This document shows, piece after piece, positions 1-7,780 of a DNA stretch of 15,432 bases (position 1 is the stretch's first letter; each line of letters opens with the position of its first letter). The notes below the pieces were generated by a model. That model had not been told where the DNA came from. It saw only the letters and a program-made list of their open reading frames with translations, and ran no database searches. A program made the translations under genes and the position numbers. Location of the stretch: positions 1 through 15,432 of the forward strand of contig CAXYYS010000047.1 of assembly GCA_964293585.1 (NCBI GenBank), read 5' to 3'. This stretch comes from JAKVKY01 sp964293585 (GTDB lineage Bacteria; Bacillota; Negativicutes; Acidaminococcales; Acidaminococcaceae).

Positions 1-1392
1 TTTAAACATTTACTTCTGTTTATTTTTTGCTTTTTATCATTTTTAAATATTTGTAGTGCGTCTACGCCTCCTTTTGCGGGGGGGCCTGTTACCTCCCCGT
101 ATCTTGAGGCAGCACATTTTGGTCATGTGCATATGGGGGTGGATATTGGCATACCGGAAGGAACCGCTATTGCTACTCCGTTTAAAGCCACTGTTACCCA
201 TGGTGCCGGAGCTGGGTATGTTTATTGGGTTCAAATGGACTTCGAGGACGGTTCTTGTCTTTTTATTGGTGATTGTGGAGAAGATACTCTATTGTTTCCT
301 ACTGGTCCCGATATTGATGAAGGTACTGTTGTTGCCGTTGTTGGTGGAGCGTATGAGGGACCTCTTGGTTATTCAACCGGCGCTCATGTTCATGCTGAAT
401 ATCATCCATGGGGTCACGGTAATGGGTTTGGTGATCCCGCAGCTTTTTTGATGGGGTTAGGTGTTGATTTATCCGGTAAGATTTATGGTTCTGCACCAGA
501 TGGTGGCTTTGGTTATGATGATATAGCTCTTCCCTGGGGCGAAGACATGATGTACAAGATGGGCGATAGTATTAATTCTACGATTAAAGATTTCGTTGAA
601 CTGGTAAATAGTGCCTTTAAGATTTTAAAGACTTCTTGTTTATATTTATTATTTGTTATTGCAATAATTGATTTCACCTTGTTTATGCTACGCGGGATGA
701 AGTTCTCACCGCAAAAGTTTATTGTCAAGATCTTAAAATATGCTTTTCTCTTTTACTTGATGACAAATTGGGATTATCTGGTTAACAATTTCTTTTTAGG
801 GTTTGTAAAGTCTTCCACAAGTACTTATGTTGGCTTAGGTAATTCGGATATTATTTCTGCAAATATGTCTCAGCCTCAGCTTCTTTTCCAAAAGGCAGTG
901 TTCTTGGTACAGCCGGCGCTTAATAAGATCGCTAGTTTTCATAGCATGACTTTTCTTAGGAACCTGGGGATGATTCTTCCGTTGTATTTATTTACTTTTA
1001 TAACAATAGCAATTTTTCTTTTCTTGGCGTTCTATGTTGCCATGGTTTATATAGAGTTTTACATTACGGCGGCTTTGACTATTGTTACGATTCCGTTTTC
1101 TGCCCTTAGTTATTTCAAGTTTTTACCTGAGGGAACTATCGGGCATCTTGTTACTTCGACAATTAAGATGGTGACTGTGTCTATAATGGTAGGATTCTGC
1201 GTTATGTTGATTCAAGATTTTCAACCGGTTCAACTTGCGGCCAAGGTGAATGATACGACTGGCCTTACTGGTGATATTTTATCGAAGTATATGTGGATGT
1301 GTATTAATATTATTGTCTTAGCTCTTTTAACGTTCAAGTTGCCGCAATCGATTGCTGGAAGGTTGGGTGGTTCTATTGATTTACCCGATTAA
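1..1392 (+). CDS. M23 (LytM) peptidase fused to TrbL/VirB6-like conjugative membrane protein, 5' partial
   Basis: The frame is open from the first base, and the first in-window codons read like a signal peptide (K-H, then a run of L/F/I/C, ending near S-A-S). The true start is therefore probably just upstream of the window; the GTG at 127 would fall inside the peptidase domain. Counting codons from base 1, the zinc ligands of an M23 metallopeptidase are all present: H44-x-G-x-D48 (HMGVDIG) and H129-x-H131 (GAHVHAEYH). From about codon 200 to 450 there are five or six hydrophobic membrane segments, ending in K-L-P-Q-S-I-A, like TrbL/VirB6 inner-membrane channel proteins of type IV secretion. 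Known for the families: M23 enzymes cut peptidoglycan cross-links and TrbL/VirB6 spans the inner membrane. Inferred: one polypeptide opens the wall locally and forms part of the channel. It overlaps traF by 17 nt or more. The peptidase call is strong; the TrbL call rests on topology and context. Confidence 0.85.
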   Translation, partial: FKHLLLFIFCFLSFLNICSASTPPFAGGPVTSPYLEAAHFGHVHMGVDIGIPEGTAIATPFKATVTHGAGAGYVYWVQMDFEDGSCLFIGDCGEDTLLFPTGPDIDEGTVVAVVGGAYEGPLGYSTGAHVHAEYHPWGHGNGFGDPAAFLMGLGVDLSGKIYGSAPDGGFGYDDIALPWGEDMMYKMGDSINSTIKDFVELVNSAFKILKTSCLYLLFVIAIIDFTLFMLRGMKFSPQKFIVKILKYAFLFYLMTNWDYLVNNFFLGFVKSSTSTYVGLGNSDIISANMSQPQLLFQKAVFLVQPALNKIASFHSMTFLRNLGMILPLYLFTFITIAIFLFLAFYVAMVYIEFYITAALTIVTIPFSALSYFKFLPEGTIGHLVTSTIKMVTVSIMVGFCVMLIQDFQPVQLAAKVNDTTGLTGDILSKYMWMCINIIVLALLTFKLPQSIAGRLGGSIDLPD

Positions 1393-1912
1393 ATTTTTAC
1401 TTCGACATTTAAAAGTTTTTGTTGCATCTTTCCTGTTTATGTTTTTGTTTTGTGGCGTGATGGCTTTTTGTGGGAATAAATTGTTTTTTATAAATCACTC
1501 ATCCAGTGCGCCGCAAGGGGTATATGTAATAAATCTTTCTCAGGTTTTATCTTATGGTGATTATTGCGTAGTTAGATTGCCTAGATCTGTTGGCATTATG
1601 AAAAGTGGTACAAGCTTATTAAAAAAAATTCAGGGGCTTCCTGGTGATAAGTTTCTGGTGGGGTGCCAGGATTTGTATATTCATGGTATATTTTATCCTT
1701 TTTTTGATGATTCAAGGCTCCCTCATTTATCTCCCGGGTCATATCTTGTACCTGAACATTCTTTTTTGTTTTTGAATGATCCGTTTGATAGTTTTGATAG
1801 CCGATATATTGGTCCTGTTCAGCAAAATTATATTGTGTCAAAGGTTTCGTTGTTGATACCGTTTGAGCCTGTATATAGGATTGGAGGCTGGTTATATGAG
1901 AAGCTCAATTAA
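1376..1912 (+). CDS. traF: TraF-type S26 signal peptidase of the conjugation system
   Basis: Membrane-anchored serine peptidase; in RP4 the homologue TraF matures and cyclises the TrbC pilin. There is a basic stretch then one transmembrane helix at about residues 15-35. The catalytic box S-S-S-A-P-Q-G-V-Y has the nucleophile at S44. Box D, L-K-K-I-Q-G-L-P-G-D, has the general-base Lys at K83. The late box is N-D-P-F-D-S-F-D-S-R-Y-I-G-P-V. About 178 residues is normal for TraF peptidases. No ATG precedes the membrane segment: the start must be TTG 1376 (chosen, GGTGG 5 nt upstream), GTG 1367 or TTG 1352, all inside the end of the preceding gene. Its end overlaps the next gene by 17 nt, so translation of the three genes is probably coupled. 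The family is certain; assignment to conjugation rather than general secretion rests on the S-x-P-x-G-x-Y form and the neighbours. Confidence 0.87.
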   Translation: MIYPIKFLLRHLKVFVASFLFMFLFCGVMAFCGNKLFFINHSSSAPQGVYVINLSQVLSYGDYCVVRLPRSVGIMKSGTSLLKKIQGLPGDKFLVGCQDLYIHGIFYPFFDDSRLPHLSPGSYLVPEHSFLFLNDPFDSFDSRYIGPVQQNYIVSKVSLLIPFEPVYRIGGWLYEKLN

Positions 1913-2654
1913 GGTTGGTGCTGTTATTATTGGCTTGATTTGTGGTCTTTCCATGCATAGTTTTGCGTATTTTTTGGAACATGGCAACCTTGTTTTCGAC
2001 CAAACCCGTTTTAACGATAGCGTGAAGAATACGGCCCAGGTTGTTGCACGTTATTATAACAAGGCTATTGAGCTTGCTAACAGATATTCTCTTGCTACAT
2101 TACTTAATGGCGGTTTTGATAAAAGTACTGCCTCGGCTGTTCAAAAAGATGCTGGCAGTCAATCTGATTCCGGTGATAGTTTATTAAATTCAGTCAAAAA
2201 TCTTGAGGATACTGTTTATAAGCGTAGCTGGAAGGATGGCCGTTCGCTTTCTGATTCTGATTATACGGATAGGTTAAATGATGCTTCTGAACAACTAAAT
2301 TATGAAGCTGCTACCGTAGTCTTTGATTCCAATTCCTTGCAATCTGGCCGTGATAAAGCATTACAGGATGTAGCTTCTATACAGACCAAGGGCGTTGCCG
2401 GTGAAAGACAGAAAGCTAATGCTTTAGCTGTTCTAAAAGCTTTTGATGCCGTTGATAAAAATAAGGCTTTAGCTGCTACTTTAACTCATGATGTGCATGA
2501 ACAAGAAAAAGAGGCCGCTCAAAGTCGAATGGATAGGGAAGATGCCAAAAAAGGTACGTTTTATGGCTATGATCCTTATCATCCAACTGAGTACGATAAA
2601 AATCATAAGCCGTCTTCTACGGAAAATTTTGGTTTTATTGAATTCGGTAAATAA
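1896..2654 (+). CDS. TrbJ/VirB5-like secreted conjugation protein
   Basis: Predicted 252-residue exported protein. ATG 1896 is preferred over the upstream TTG 1863 because GGAGG lies 8 nt before it and the product then begins with a clean signal peptide (R2, K6, hydrophobic 7-20, likely cleavage after A24 in S-F-A). The mature start, L-V-F-D-Q-T-R-F-N-D-S-V, resembles the V-(F/Y)-D-P-T-N motif of TrbJ. The rest is largely charged alpha-helix with coiled-coil character and few cysteines. Length fits TrbJ (about 250 residues). In RP4, TrbJ is a VirB5-like periplasmic or pilus-tip component. The overlap with traF supports a role in the same transfer apparatus. Similarity is short and from memory, so the family call is moderate. 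Confidence 0.6.
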   Translation: MRSSIKVGAVIIGLICGLSMHSFAYFLEHGNLVFDQTRFNDSVKNTAQVVARYYNKAIELANRYSLATLLNGGFDKSTASAVQKDAGSQSDSGDSLLNSVKNLEDTVYKRSWKDGRSLSDSDYTDRLNDASEQLNYEAATVVFDSNSLQSGRDKALQDVASIQTKGVAGERQKANALAVLKAFDAVDKNKALAATLTHDVHEQEKEAAQSRMDREDAKKGTFYGYDPYHPTEYDKNHKPSSTENFGFIEFGK

Positions 2655-2768
2655 TATCTTAAATCTTTGATTTATGGCCTTTGTTTTTCGGCGGACGATA
2701 AAGATATCGACCGGCTCTCTTAAAATTGAACGGCGCCCTGTTTTTGAAGCTCTTTTTTTGAGAAATAA

Positions 2769-2802
2769 AAAAGCAGGGTTCGTAAACCCTGCTTTTCCTT
2801 TT
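2769..2802. terminator. Bidirectional Rho-independent terminator
   Basis: A perfect 12-bp stem (AAAAGCAGGGTT / AACCCTGCTTTT) with a CGTA loop is followed by T-rich sequence on both strands. It lies between the end of the trbJ-like gene (plus) and the lipoprotein gene (minus), so it can end transcription from both sides. The rest of the 149-bp gap, 2655-2768, shows nothing I can name. Confidence 0.9.
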
Positions 2803-2803
2803 G

Positions 2804-3178
2804 TTAGTATTTTGATGGTGACACGAAGGCGCCGTATTTATCTGAGCCTAAGTCTTCATCCATTTTTTTAATAGTATCGTGTTCGGCTTTCATATCTTTC
2901 CAGACTTGTTTGTCATGTTCATATTTTTGTTTTACCTGGATCAGGTCATTGTTAAGCTTCGTTTCTGAAACCGCAATCTTTTGCATGGCTGCGATCTGGG
3001 CGTCTAGGTCTTTGACCAGGGCATCATGTTTGGCAATATCTTCTACGTCAATTTTTACAAGCTGTTGTTCTGCTGTTAAAAAAGCATTTTTAGCCTTATT
3101 GTACTTTTCTTCTTCGCCACAGCCAGTGATGGCAAGCGCCATAACGATGAGCATTAATACTAGTGCAATTTTTTTCAT
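2804..3178 (-). CDS. Small coiled-coil lipoprotein, candidate exclusion factor
   Basis: Product of 124 residues with a lipoprotein signal peptide: K2, K3, hydrophobic core, lipobox I-T-G-C with the lipidated cysteine at C20. The mature part (about 21-124) is charged, heptad-like alpha-helix with no cysteine or recognisable enzyme motif. The start is supported by AGGAGG 10 nt upstream. It is 18 nt downstream of the XRE gene on the same strand, so the two are almost certainly co-transcribed, and it sits beside the trbJ-like gene. In RP4, trbK next to trbJ encodes an entry-exclusion lipoprotein, and some temperate phages pair a repressor with a superinfection-exclusion lipoprotein. A similar job here is inferred from context only; no sequence relationship to TrbK is claimed. 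Confidence 0.8.
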   Translation of the reverse strand: MKKIALVLMLIVMALAITGCGEEEKYNKAKNAFLTAEQQLVKIDVEDIAKHDALVKDLDAQIAAMQKIAVSETKLNNDLIQVKQKYEHDKQVWKDMKAEHDTIKKMDEDLGSDKYGAFVSPSKY

Positions 3179-3196
3179 ATTGGTTTGTCCTCCTAA

Positions 3197-3583
3197 TTAA
3201 TCTTTTTTTAAACTTTTAATATATGATTCTAAAAATGTTCTGACAAAGGTTAATTGATTTGTGTCCATTCTTGAAAGAATGTTGTTGATTGATGTAAGCT
3301 GCATCAGGTTTACTGCTTTTTCTTGTGCATTGAATTCCAATGTTTTGCCGTAGTATAGCCAATCTAAGGTAAATCCGGATAATTCATGTACTTTTTGGAT
3401 AACATCTGCTGTTGCCGCCGCTTTATTCAGTTCTATGCTGGATAGGTAAGTTTGGCTTATACCTAACACTTTAGCATATTCCTGCTGACTCATCTTTGCT
3501 GTATTTCTTGCTAGCCTTATTCGTTCACCGATTGTATCATAAATGCTTTTATTTCCTGGAGTTTCGACTTTTTTTTGATTCAC
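3197..3583 (-). CDS. XRE-family (cI-like) transcriptional repressor
   Basis: A 128-residue DNA-binding protein. The helix-turn-helix is at about residues 18-70, with S-Q-Q-E-Y-A-K-V-L-G-I-S-Q-T-Y-L-S-S-I-E as the recognition core. It is followed by a F-T-L-D-W-L-Y-Y-G segment typical of phage-type XRE regulators and a helical C-terminus likely used for dimerisation. The start codon is GTG (3583-3581), with an AGAGGTGAG ribosome site just upstream. It is divergent from topB and co-directional with the lipoprotein gene. By analogy with phage and ICE repressors it probably controls the divergent intergenic region, silencing the long topB operon and its own gene. The target is inferred; the fold is clear. 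Confidence 0.88.
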   Translation of the reverse strand: MNQKKVETPGNKSIYDTIGERIRLARNTAKMSQQEYAKVLGISQTYLSSIELNKAAATADVIQKVHELSGFTLDWLYYGKTLEFNAQEKAVNLMQLTSINNILSRMDTNQLTFVRTFLESYIKSLKKD

Positions 3584-3664
3584 GGTTACTCACCTCTTTT
3601 AATGTCTTTAACCTTAATTATGGTTATATTTTAACACAAATAACAATAAAAAGGAAGTGCTTTT
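3584..3664. promoter_or_regulatory. Divergent control region between XRE repressor and topB operon
   Basis: This 81-bp AT-rich gap must hold promoters for both directions. An inverted repeat TAACC-N8-GGTTA lies at 3609-3626, and a further GGTTA half-site at 3584-3588, next to the repressor start. These are candidate operator sites. Towards the repressor, TTGTTA-18-CATAAT (read on the minus strand) is a plausible promoter overlapping the repeat. Towards topB, TATATT at 3625-3630 is a weak -10 candidate. AAGGAAG at 3651-3657 is the topB ribosome site. Confidence 0.5.
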
Positions 3665-5818
3665 ATGAAAAAATTGTTTATTGCTGAAAAACCGTATACT
3701 GCTAAAGCTATCTTGGACCATTTATGGCCGGATGGTGATTATGAAAAGGGCCGCAATTATTGGCGTAAGGGAGATATTACTGTGACTTGTGCCGCGGGTC
3801 ATGTTTTAGGCTTAGCGTTGCCAAAGGAATATGATGCGCGCTTTGAGTCTTGGTCGGAATATGGTATTTATCCTGATAAATGGAAAATCATACCGTTGGC
3901 CGGCAAGGAAAATATTGTTAGGACGGTCAAAGAGCTTTTAAAGGATGCGGATGTCGTTGTCCATGCTGGTGATCCTGACCGTGAAGGTCAGCTTATTGTT
4001 GATGAGTTGTTAAATTATTGTGGCTATAAGGGAAAAGTTCAGCGTTTGGAGTTTCCGTCTATTGATGATGTTAGCGTTAGTCGTGGTTTTGAAAAGATTG
4101 ATGATAATTCCAATAGTATTCATTTGAATATGAGTCAGGCGGGTCTTGGTAGGGAACGGGCAGATTGGCTGGTTGGCATGAATTTAAGTCGTGCTTATAC
4201 GGTTAATGCCCGTAGATTTGGTTATGAAAGTACGTTTCGTATTGGTCGTGTCAAAATTCCTACATTGGCTTTGGTAGTGAACCGGGAGAAAGAAATTAAG
4301 AACTTTAAGCCCGTTAAATACTATGTTTTGGATGGTACCTTTTCTAAGGACAATATAAACTTCAAGGCGGCTTTTATTCCTGGTGATAAGCTTCAGACCG
4401 ATTCTGAAGACCGTGTCCTTGATAAAAATGTTTTGATGGCTATTCAGGCAAAGCTCGCTCATGCTGATGCTCATGTTGATAAAGTTGAGGCTAAAGAAGG
4501 TGTTGAAAATCCTCCATTGCCTTATTCCTTGGATGCTTTGCAGGTGGAGGCGAACAAGTTATATGGTTATTCACCTAAGCTTGTTCTGGATACTGTGCAG
4601 TCTTTGTACGAAAAAAAATATGTTTCTTATCCTCGGTCTGATTGTAACTATATTCCCGCTTCCCAGCATGATGATGTTATCAAAATCCTGCCAATGTTAT
4701 CAGAATTAAACATTCCCGGTACATCTGATGCTGATACTTCACTTGTAAGTAAGGCCTGGAATGATAAAAAGATTTCTGCTCATCATGCCATTATTCCCAC
4801 GGGTGTTAAACCGTCAAGTCTCAATAAAGATGAAGATAAGATTTATTCCCTTATTGCTGCAAGGTACGTCCTTCAGTTCCATAAACCTTGTACATATCGT
4901 ACCGTTAGTTTCGTTTTAAAGGTGGCTGACGAACTGTTCAAAGGTACCGGTACTACTATTCTTGAACCTGGCTTCAGGAAGATTGTTCATGTAGCTAAGA
5001 CAGCAGATGACCAAAATAATACCGTACTTCCTCTTTTATCTGTCAATGATTTGGTTAAGACTGAAAAGCTTGGTGTTCTGGATAAGGTTACTAAGCCGCC
5101 TAAACGTTTTAGCATGGGTAGCCTTCTTGCTGCTATGACTAATATCTGGAAGTTTATGTCAAAGGATAATCCTAACAGGGAGAAACTTAAGGAAGTGAAG
5201 GGTATTGGTACTTCTGCTACCCGTGATGCGATTATTGATGAGCTTTTAAATACAAAGGTTAAGGGGCATGAGGCAACACCGTGTATGAAGCTTGTTAAGA
5301 ACGACTTGGTTCCAACGCAATTTGGCATTTCCCTGATTGATATCGTTGATGAATCACTTACTAAGCCTGATCTTACTGCTGAGATGGAGTATGCATTAAC
5401 TGAAATTGCTGATGGGAAAAAGAGCCTGAATGATTATATGGTCTCGGTAAAGAACATGGTGCTGAAGAATATTCATTATGCGGAGAATACTAAATTTAAG
5501 TTTGCCGTTGATACTGATATTGTCCTTTGTCCAGTTTGTAAAAAAAGTCCTTTGAGAAGGTATTTTTCGCCTAAGAATAAGAGCCATTTTTGGTTATGTA
5601 CGGATGATAGTTGCGTTTCACCGGTAACAGGTAAGAAACTATATTATTCCGATTTGGATAATAAGCCGGTTATTGTTGGTTGCCCGGATGATGGATATCC
5701 TTTGCGGCGTATTAAAGGTAAGAACGGTTTCTTTTGGGCCTGTGATCAATGTAAGAAAACGTTCTCAGATAAAGCTGGAAAACCGGAACTTGTTAAAAAG
5801 GTTATCAAGAAAGGTTAG
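3665..5818 (+). CDS. topB: DNA topoisomerase III (type IA), conjugative-element type
   Basis: A 717-residue type IA topoisomerase that passes single strands and decatenates DNA. The N-terminal TOPRIM domain carries E8 (I-A-E-K-P) and D103-P-D105 (H-A-G-D-P-D-R-E-G-Q). The catalytic tyrosine is Y322 in V-S-Y-P-R-S-D, close to Y328 of E. coli TopB. The C-terminus has two Cys-rich zinc-ribbon-like modules starting near C622 (C-P-V-C) and about residue 677 (C-P-D-D-G, then C-D-Q-C). It is somewhat longer than chromosomal TopB (about 650) because of that tail. A topB/traE copy is common on ICEs and RP4-like plasmids, where it is thought to help process transferred or replicating DNA. It is the first gene of the plus-strand operon and probably under XRE control. 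Confidence 0.96.
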   Translation: MKKLFIAEKPYTAKAILDHLWPDGDYEKGRNYWRKGDITVTCAAGHVLGLALPKEYDARFESWSEYGIYPDKWKIIPLAGKENIVRTVKELLKDADVVVHAGDPDREGQLIVDELLNYCGYKGKVQRLEFPSIDDVSVSRGFEKIDDNSNSIHLNMSQAGLGRERADWLVGMNLSRAYTVNARRFGYESTFRIGRVKIPTLALVVNREKEIKNFKPVKYYVLDGTFSKDNINFKAAFIPGDKLQTDSEDRVLDKNVLMAIQAKLAHADAHVDKVEAKEGVENPPLPYSLDALQVEANKLYGYSPKLVLDTVQSLYEKKYVSYPRSDCNYIPASQHDDVIKILPMLSELNIPGTSDADTSLVSKAWNDKKISAHHAIIPTGVKPSSLNKDEDKIYSLIAARYVLQFHKPCTYRTVSFVLKVADELFKGTGTTILEPGFRKIVHVAKTADDQNNTVLPLLSVNDLVKTEKLGVLDKVTKPPKRFSMGSLLAAMTNIWKFMSKDNPNREKLKEVKGIGTSATRDAIIDELLNTKVKGHEATPCMKLVKNDLVPTQFGISLIDIVDESLTKPDLTAEMEYALTEIADGKKSLNDYMVSVKNMVLKNIHYAENTKFKFAVDTDIVLCPVCKKSPLRRYFSPKNKSHFWLCTDDSCVSPVTGKKLYYSDLDNKPVIVGCPDDGYPLRRIKGKNGFFWACDQCKKTFSDKAGKPELVKKVIKKG

Positions 5819-5832
5819 AAAGGAGTGTTTTT

Positions 5833-6456
5833 ATGGCGGATGATGTTTCTTTAGACAAGGATGTTGATTTAGAGGATGATGCCGAAGGGTTTGTTGATCC
5901 AACAGTCTCGGATGTGAAGGAACTTGTTAAAGACGTTCCTGAAGCACCAGAAAAAAATGTGCCAATGTTAGATGATAAACCTGCTGCTGCAGGCGTAGGC
6001 CAATCTGATCCTACGCCTGAAAGTGACGTAGGTACCTTGGAGCTTGCGGTGAAAGATTTGAATAGCTCTATCCAGGTTTTGAATATGACGTTGGATAAGA
6101 TTAAGGAGTCTGGTGACAGGTTAGCTTTTATATCGCGAGATATCCCATCAATGAACACGTCCTTGAAAAAATCTGTTGAAGATGCTGTCAAATTTACTGA
6201 TGATTTTCCGGATATCTTAGCTGAAAAGTGTAAGTCCCAAAATGAAGAGTTTCAGGCTGTCTGTATGAAGGAATATAAAAAGATGATCGCCCTGGCTGTT
6301 AAAAATTTCCGGGAGTTTTCGAAGCAGGCCTCTGCTTGGCAGAAGACAGTTGAGAGTAAATCAAATAAAAAAAGCAGTTTTTTGTCCTATCTGATTGTCT
6401 TTAATTTCCTGTTATCTTTGTTGCTGGTTGTCTTTGTAGTTTTTAAGTTAAGGTAA
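5833..6456 (+). CDS. Acidic, coiled-coil, tail-anchored membrane protein of unknown function
   Basis: Not recognised. Of 207 residues, 1-65 are strongly acidic and low complexity (D/E/P/A), 70-175 are predicted helical with coiled-coil character, and about 181-205 form one C-terminal transmembrane helix, with K-L-R at the very end. There is no signal peptide, so it is probably tail-anchored with the bulk in the cytoplasm. GGAG at 5822-5825 sets the start, 14 nt after topB. Sitting between topB and the unknown-protein cluster, it could tether relaxosome or DNA-processing proteins to the membrane, but nothing in the sequence proves this. Confidence 0.8.
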   Translation: MADDVSLDKDVDLEDDAEGFVDPTVSDVKELVKDVPEAPEKNVPMLDDKPAAAGVGQSDPTPESDVGTLELAVKDLNSSIQVLNMTLDKIKESGDRLAFISRDIPSMNTSLKKSVEDAVKFTDDFPDILAEKCKSQNEEFQAVCMKEYKKMIALAVKNFREFSKQASAWQKTVESKSNKKSSFLSYLIVFNFLLSLLLVVFVVFKLR

Positions 6457-6467
6457 GGAGGGTTATC

Positions 6468-7778
6468 ATGGATATTAAGTTAATTGGTCCTCAGTCCGCG
6501 TCATTTGAGACTAATAATGGGTTGCTTTGGGAAGCTGAGATTAATGGTGTTCCTAATCAGGTTGTTCGTATTAAATATTTTAAGGCTCCGGAGCCTAGGA
6601 TGATCATGTATACCGATAAGTCAAAGGTTCATGATCCTGATGCTAAATTTACACTGCTTCCGGATGAGGTTGCTGTTCCGGCCGCGAAGGAATGGAAAAA
6701 GCATCATATTATGCATGATGTTGAGATTGAAGGCCCAACTGCTGGTAAGACTCCGGGCCTTGTGCATCTTTGGCATGATGATTTACGGTTTTGTGAGTTT
6801 CATGATGTAAGTTTCTCACTAATGAAATTTAATACTTTTGATGTTTCCCGGGCGCATTTTGATTATTGTTACTTTAAAAATGTGGATTTTAGTGGTGTTA
6901 ATATGCCTTTAACTGGGTTCAGAAATTGCAGGTTTGATAATTGTAATGTTGATAAGATGGATATTTCAGCAGCTGGTTTTTATAATTGTCATTTTAAGGG
7001 ATGCACGGGCAAGGCTCTTGGTCTGACGATTGATACTTTTACCTTGGGTGGTGCTACCAGGGATGAGGTCAATCATAAGGTCCATGAAACTTTCACCGAA
7101 TTGGGATGGTCTGATAAAGAGCTTTTTACGTGTGCTTTAAAGAAAGCTGCTCTTTCCGTTAAAGAAATTAGGCTTTTTGATGTGGCAAAAAGTTTTGGAA
7201 TTTCGCATTTGGATACCCGGGATGTAATTGATTGTTGTAATGAGGTTATGAAGGATTTCCATTCTTATAAAGTTGTGAAATTTATTGATGGTGCCGCCAG
7301 CCCGGATGCGGTAAATAGCCTTTTTATGAAAGGCGTACTTACTGAGTGCCAATACGAAGATAAGAACGGCAATATTGAGTTTCCTAAACCTGAACCCGAG
7401 GTAAATATTATCCAAGCATATTTGAATTGGACCGGATTGGGACCTCAACCCAATTTTGCCCCTATGCCTGCTGATATCAATGATGAAGTAACAATATTCT
7501 TGCCTGTTGGCGCAAAAGTGATAACCACTAAATCGGAGGAAAAGGGTATTGAGCTGGCCAACGGGTATTTGCTTCCTGTGACTGAGATTTGTACGGCACA
7601 TCGCAAGGATGGTTCCGTGCAGCCATATATCGTTGATTGTTCCGGATCTGGCCCGAAAAATATTTACTTAAAATATCAAAAAACCCTTGAATTAAAAAAG
7701 CATCATATCGTACAGGCTAAACGCAGTTTAAAAATTTCGCGGCCGGTAGCCGACGATAAAAATAGGGGGCGCGAATAA
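6468..7778 (+). CDS. Pentapeptide-repeat protein with shared C-terminal tail
   Basis: A 436-residue protein with AAGGAGGG 5 nt before the ATG. Residues about 104-182 show degenerate pentapeptide repeats (F-C-E-F-H, V-S-F-S-L, V-D-F-S-G, C-R-F-D-N, C-H-F-K-G and similar), predicting a short right-handed beta-helix. The N-terminal 100 and C-terminal 250 residues match nothing I know. Some pentapeptide proteins (Qnr, MfpA) mimic DNA and protect or inhibit gyrase; whether this one does is unknown. The last 18 residues, beginning R-S-L-K-I-S-R-P (419-426), recur at the end of the next gene and, less exactly, in other proteins of the window. Its stop codon overlaps the next start (TAATG). Confidence 0.85.
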   Translation: MDIKLIGPQSASFETNNGLLWEAEINGVPNQVVRIKYFKAPEPRMIMYTDKSKVHDPDAKFTLLPDEVAVPAAKEWKKHHIMHDVEIEGPTAGKTPGLVHLWHDDLRFCEFHDVSFSLMKFNTFDVSRAHFDYCYFKNVDFSGVNMPLTGFRNCRFDNCNVDKMDISAAGFYNCHFKGCTGKALGLTIDTFTLGGATRDEVNHKVHETFTELGWSDKELFTCALKKAALSVKEIRLFDVAKSFGISHLDTRDVIDCCNEVMKDFHSYKVVKFIDGAASPDAVNSLFMKGVLTECQYEDKNGNIEFPKPEPEVNIIQAYLNWTGLGPQPNFAPMPADINDEVTIFLPVGAKVITTKSEEKGIELANGYLLPVTEICTAHRKDGSVQPYIVDCSGSGPKNIYLKYQKTLELKKHHIVQAKRSLKISRPVADDKNRGRE

Positions 7779-7780
7779 TG
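7722..7780 (+). repeat. 59-nt tail-and-junction block, copy 1
   Basis: Runs from the R-S-L-K-I-S-R-P codons to the ATG of the next gene. It aligns without gaps to 8597-8655; the first 25 nt match at 22 positions and the last 16 nt at 14. It ends in the junction G(5)CGCGAATAATG (7765-7780), whose G-run serves as ribosome site for the next ORF. Confidence 0.8.

Noticed and set aside
127..1392. GTG at 127 as the start of the first gene
   Set aside because: It would begin three bases before the first zinc-ligand histidine, and the frame is open to base 1 with a signal-peptide-like sequence, so the start is upstream.
2674..2871. 65-residue plus-strand ORF after the trbJ-like gene
   Set aside because: It runs through the terminator hairpin and into the antisense of the lipoprotein gene, with a low-complexity basic product and no ribosome site.
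2910..3200. 96-residue plus-strand ORF opposite the lipoprotein
   Set aside because: Ser/Cys-rich antisense shadow of a gene with a clear lipobox and AGGAGG on the minus strand.
5805..6191. 128-residue minus-strand ORF opposite the acidic tail-anchored protein
   Set aside because: Ser/Thr-rich product typical of the antisense of D/E-rich codons; no ribosome site or promoter context.
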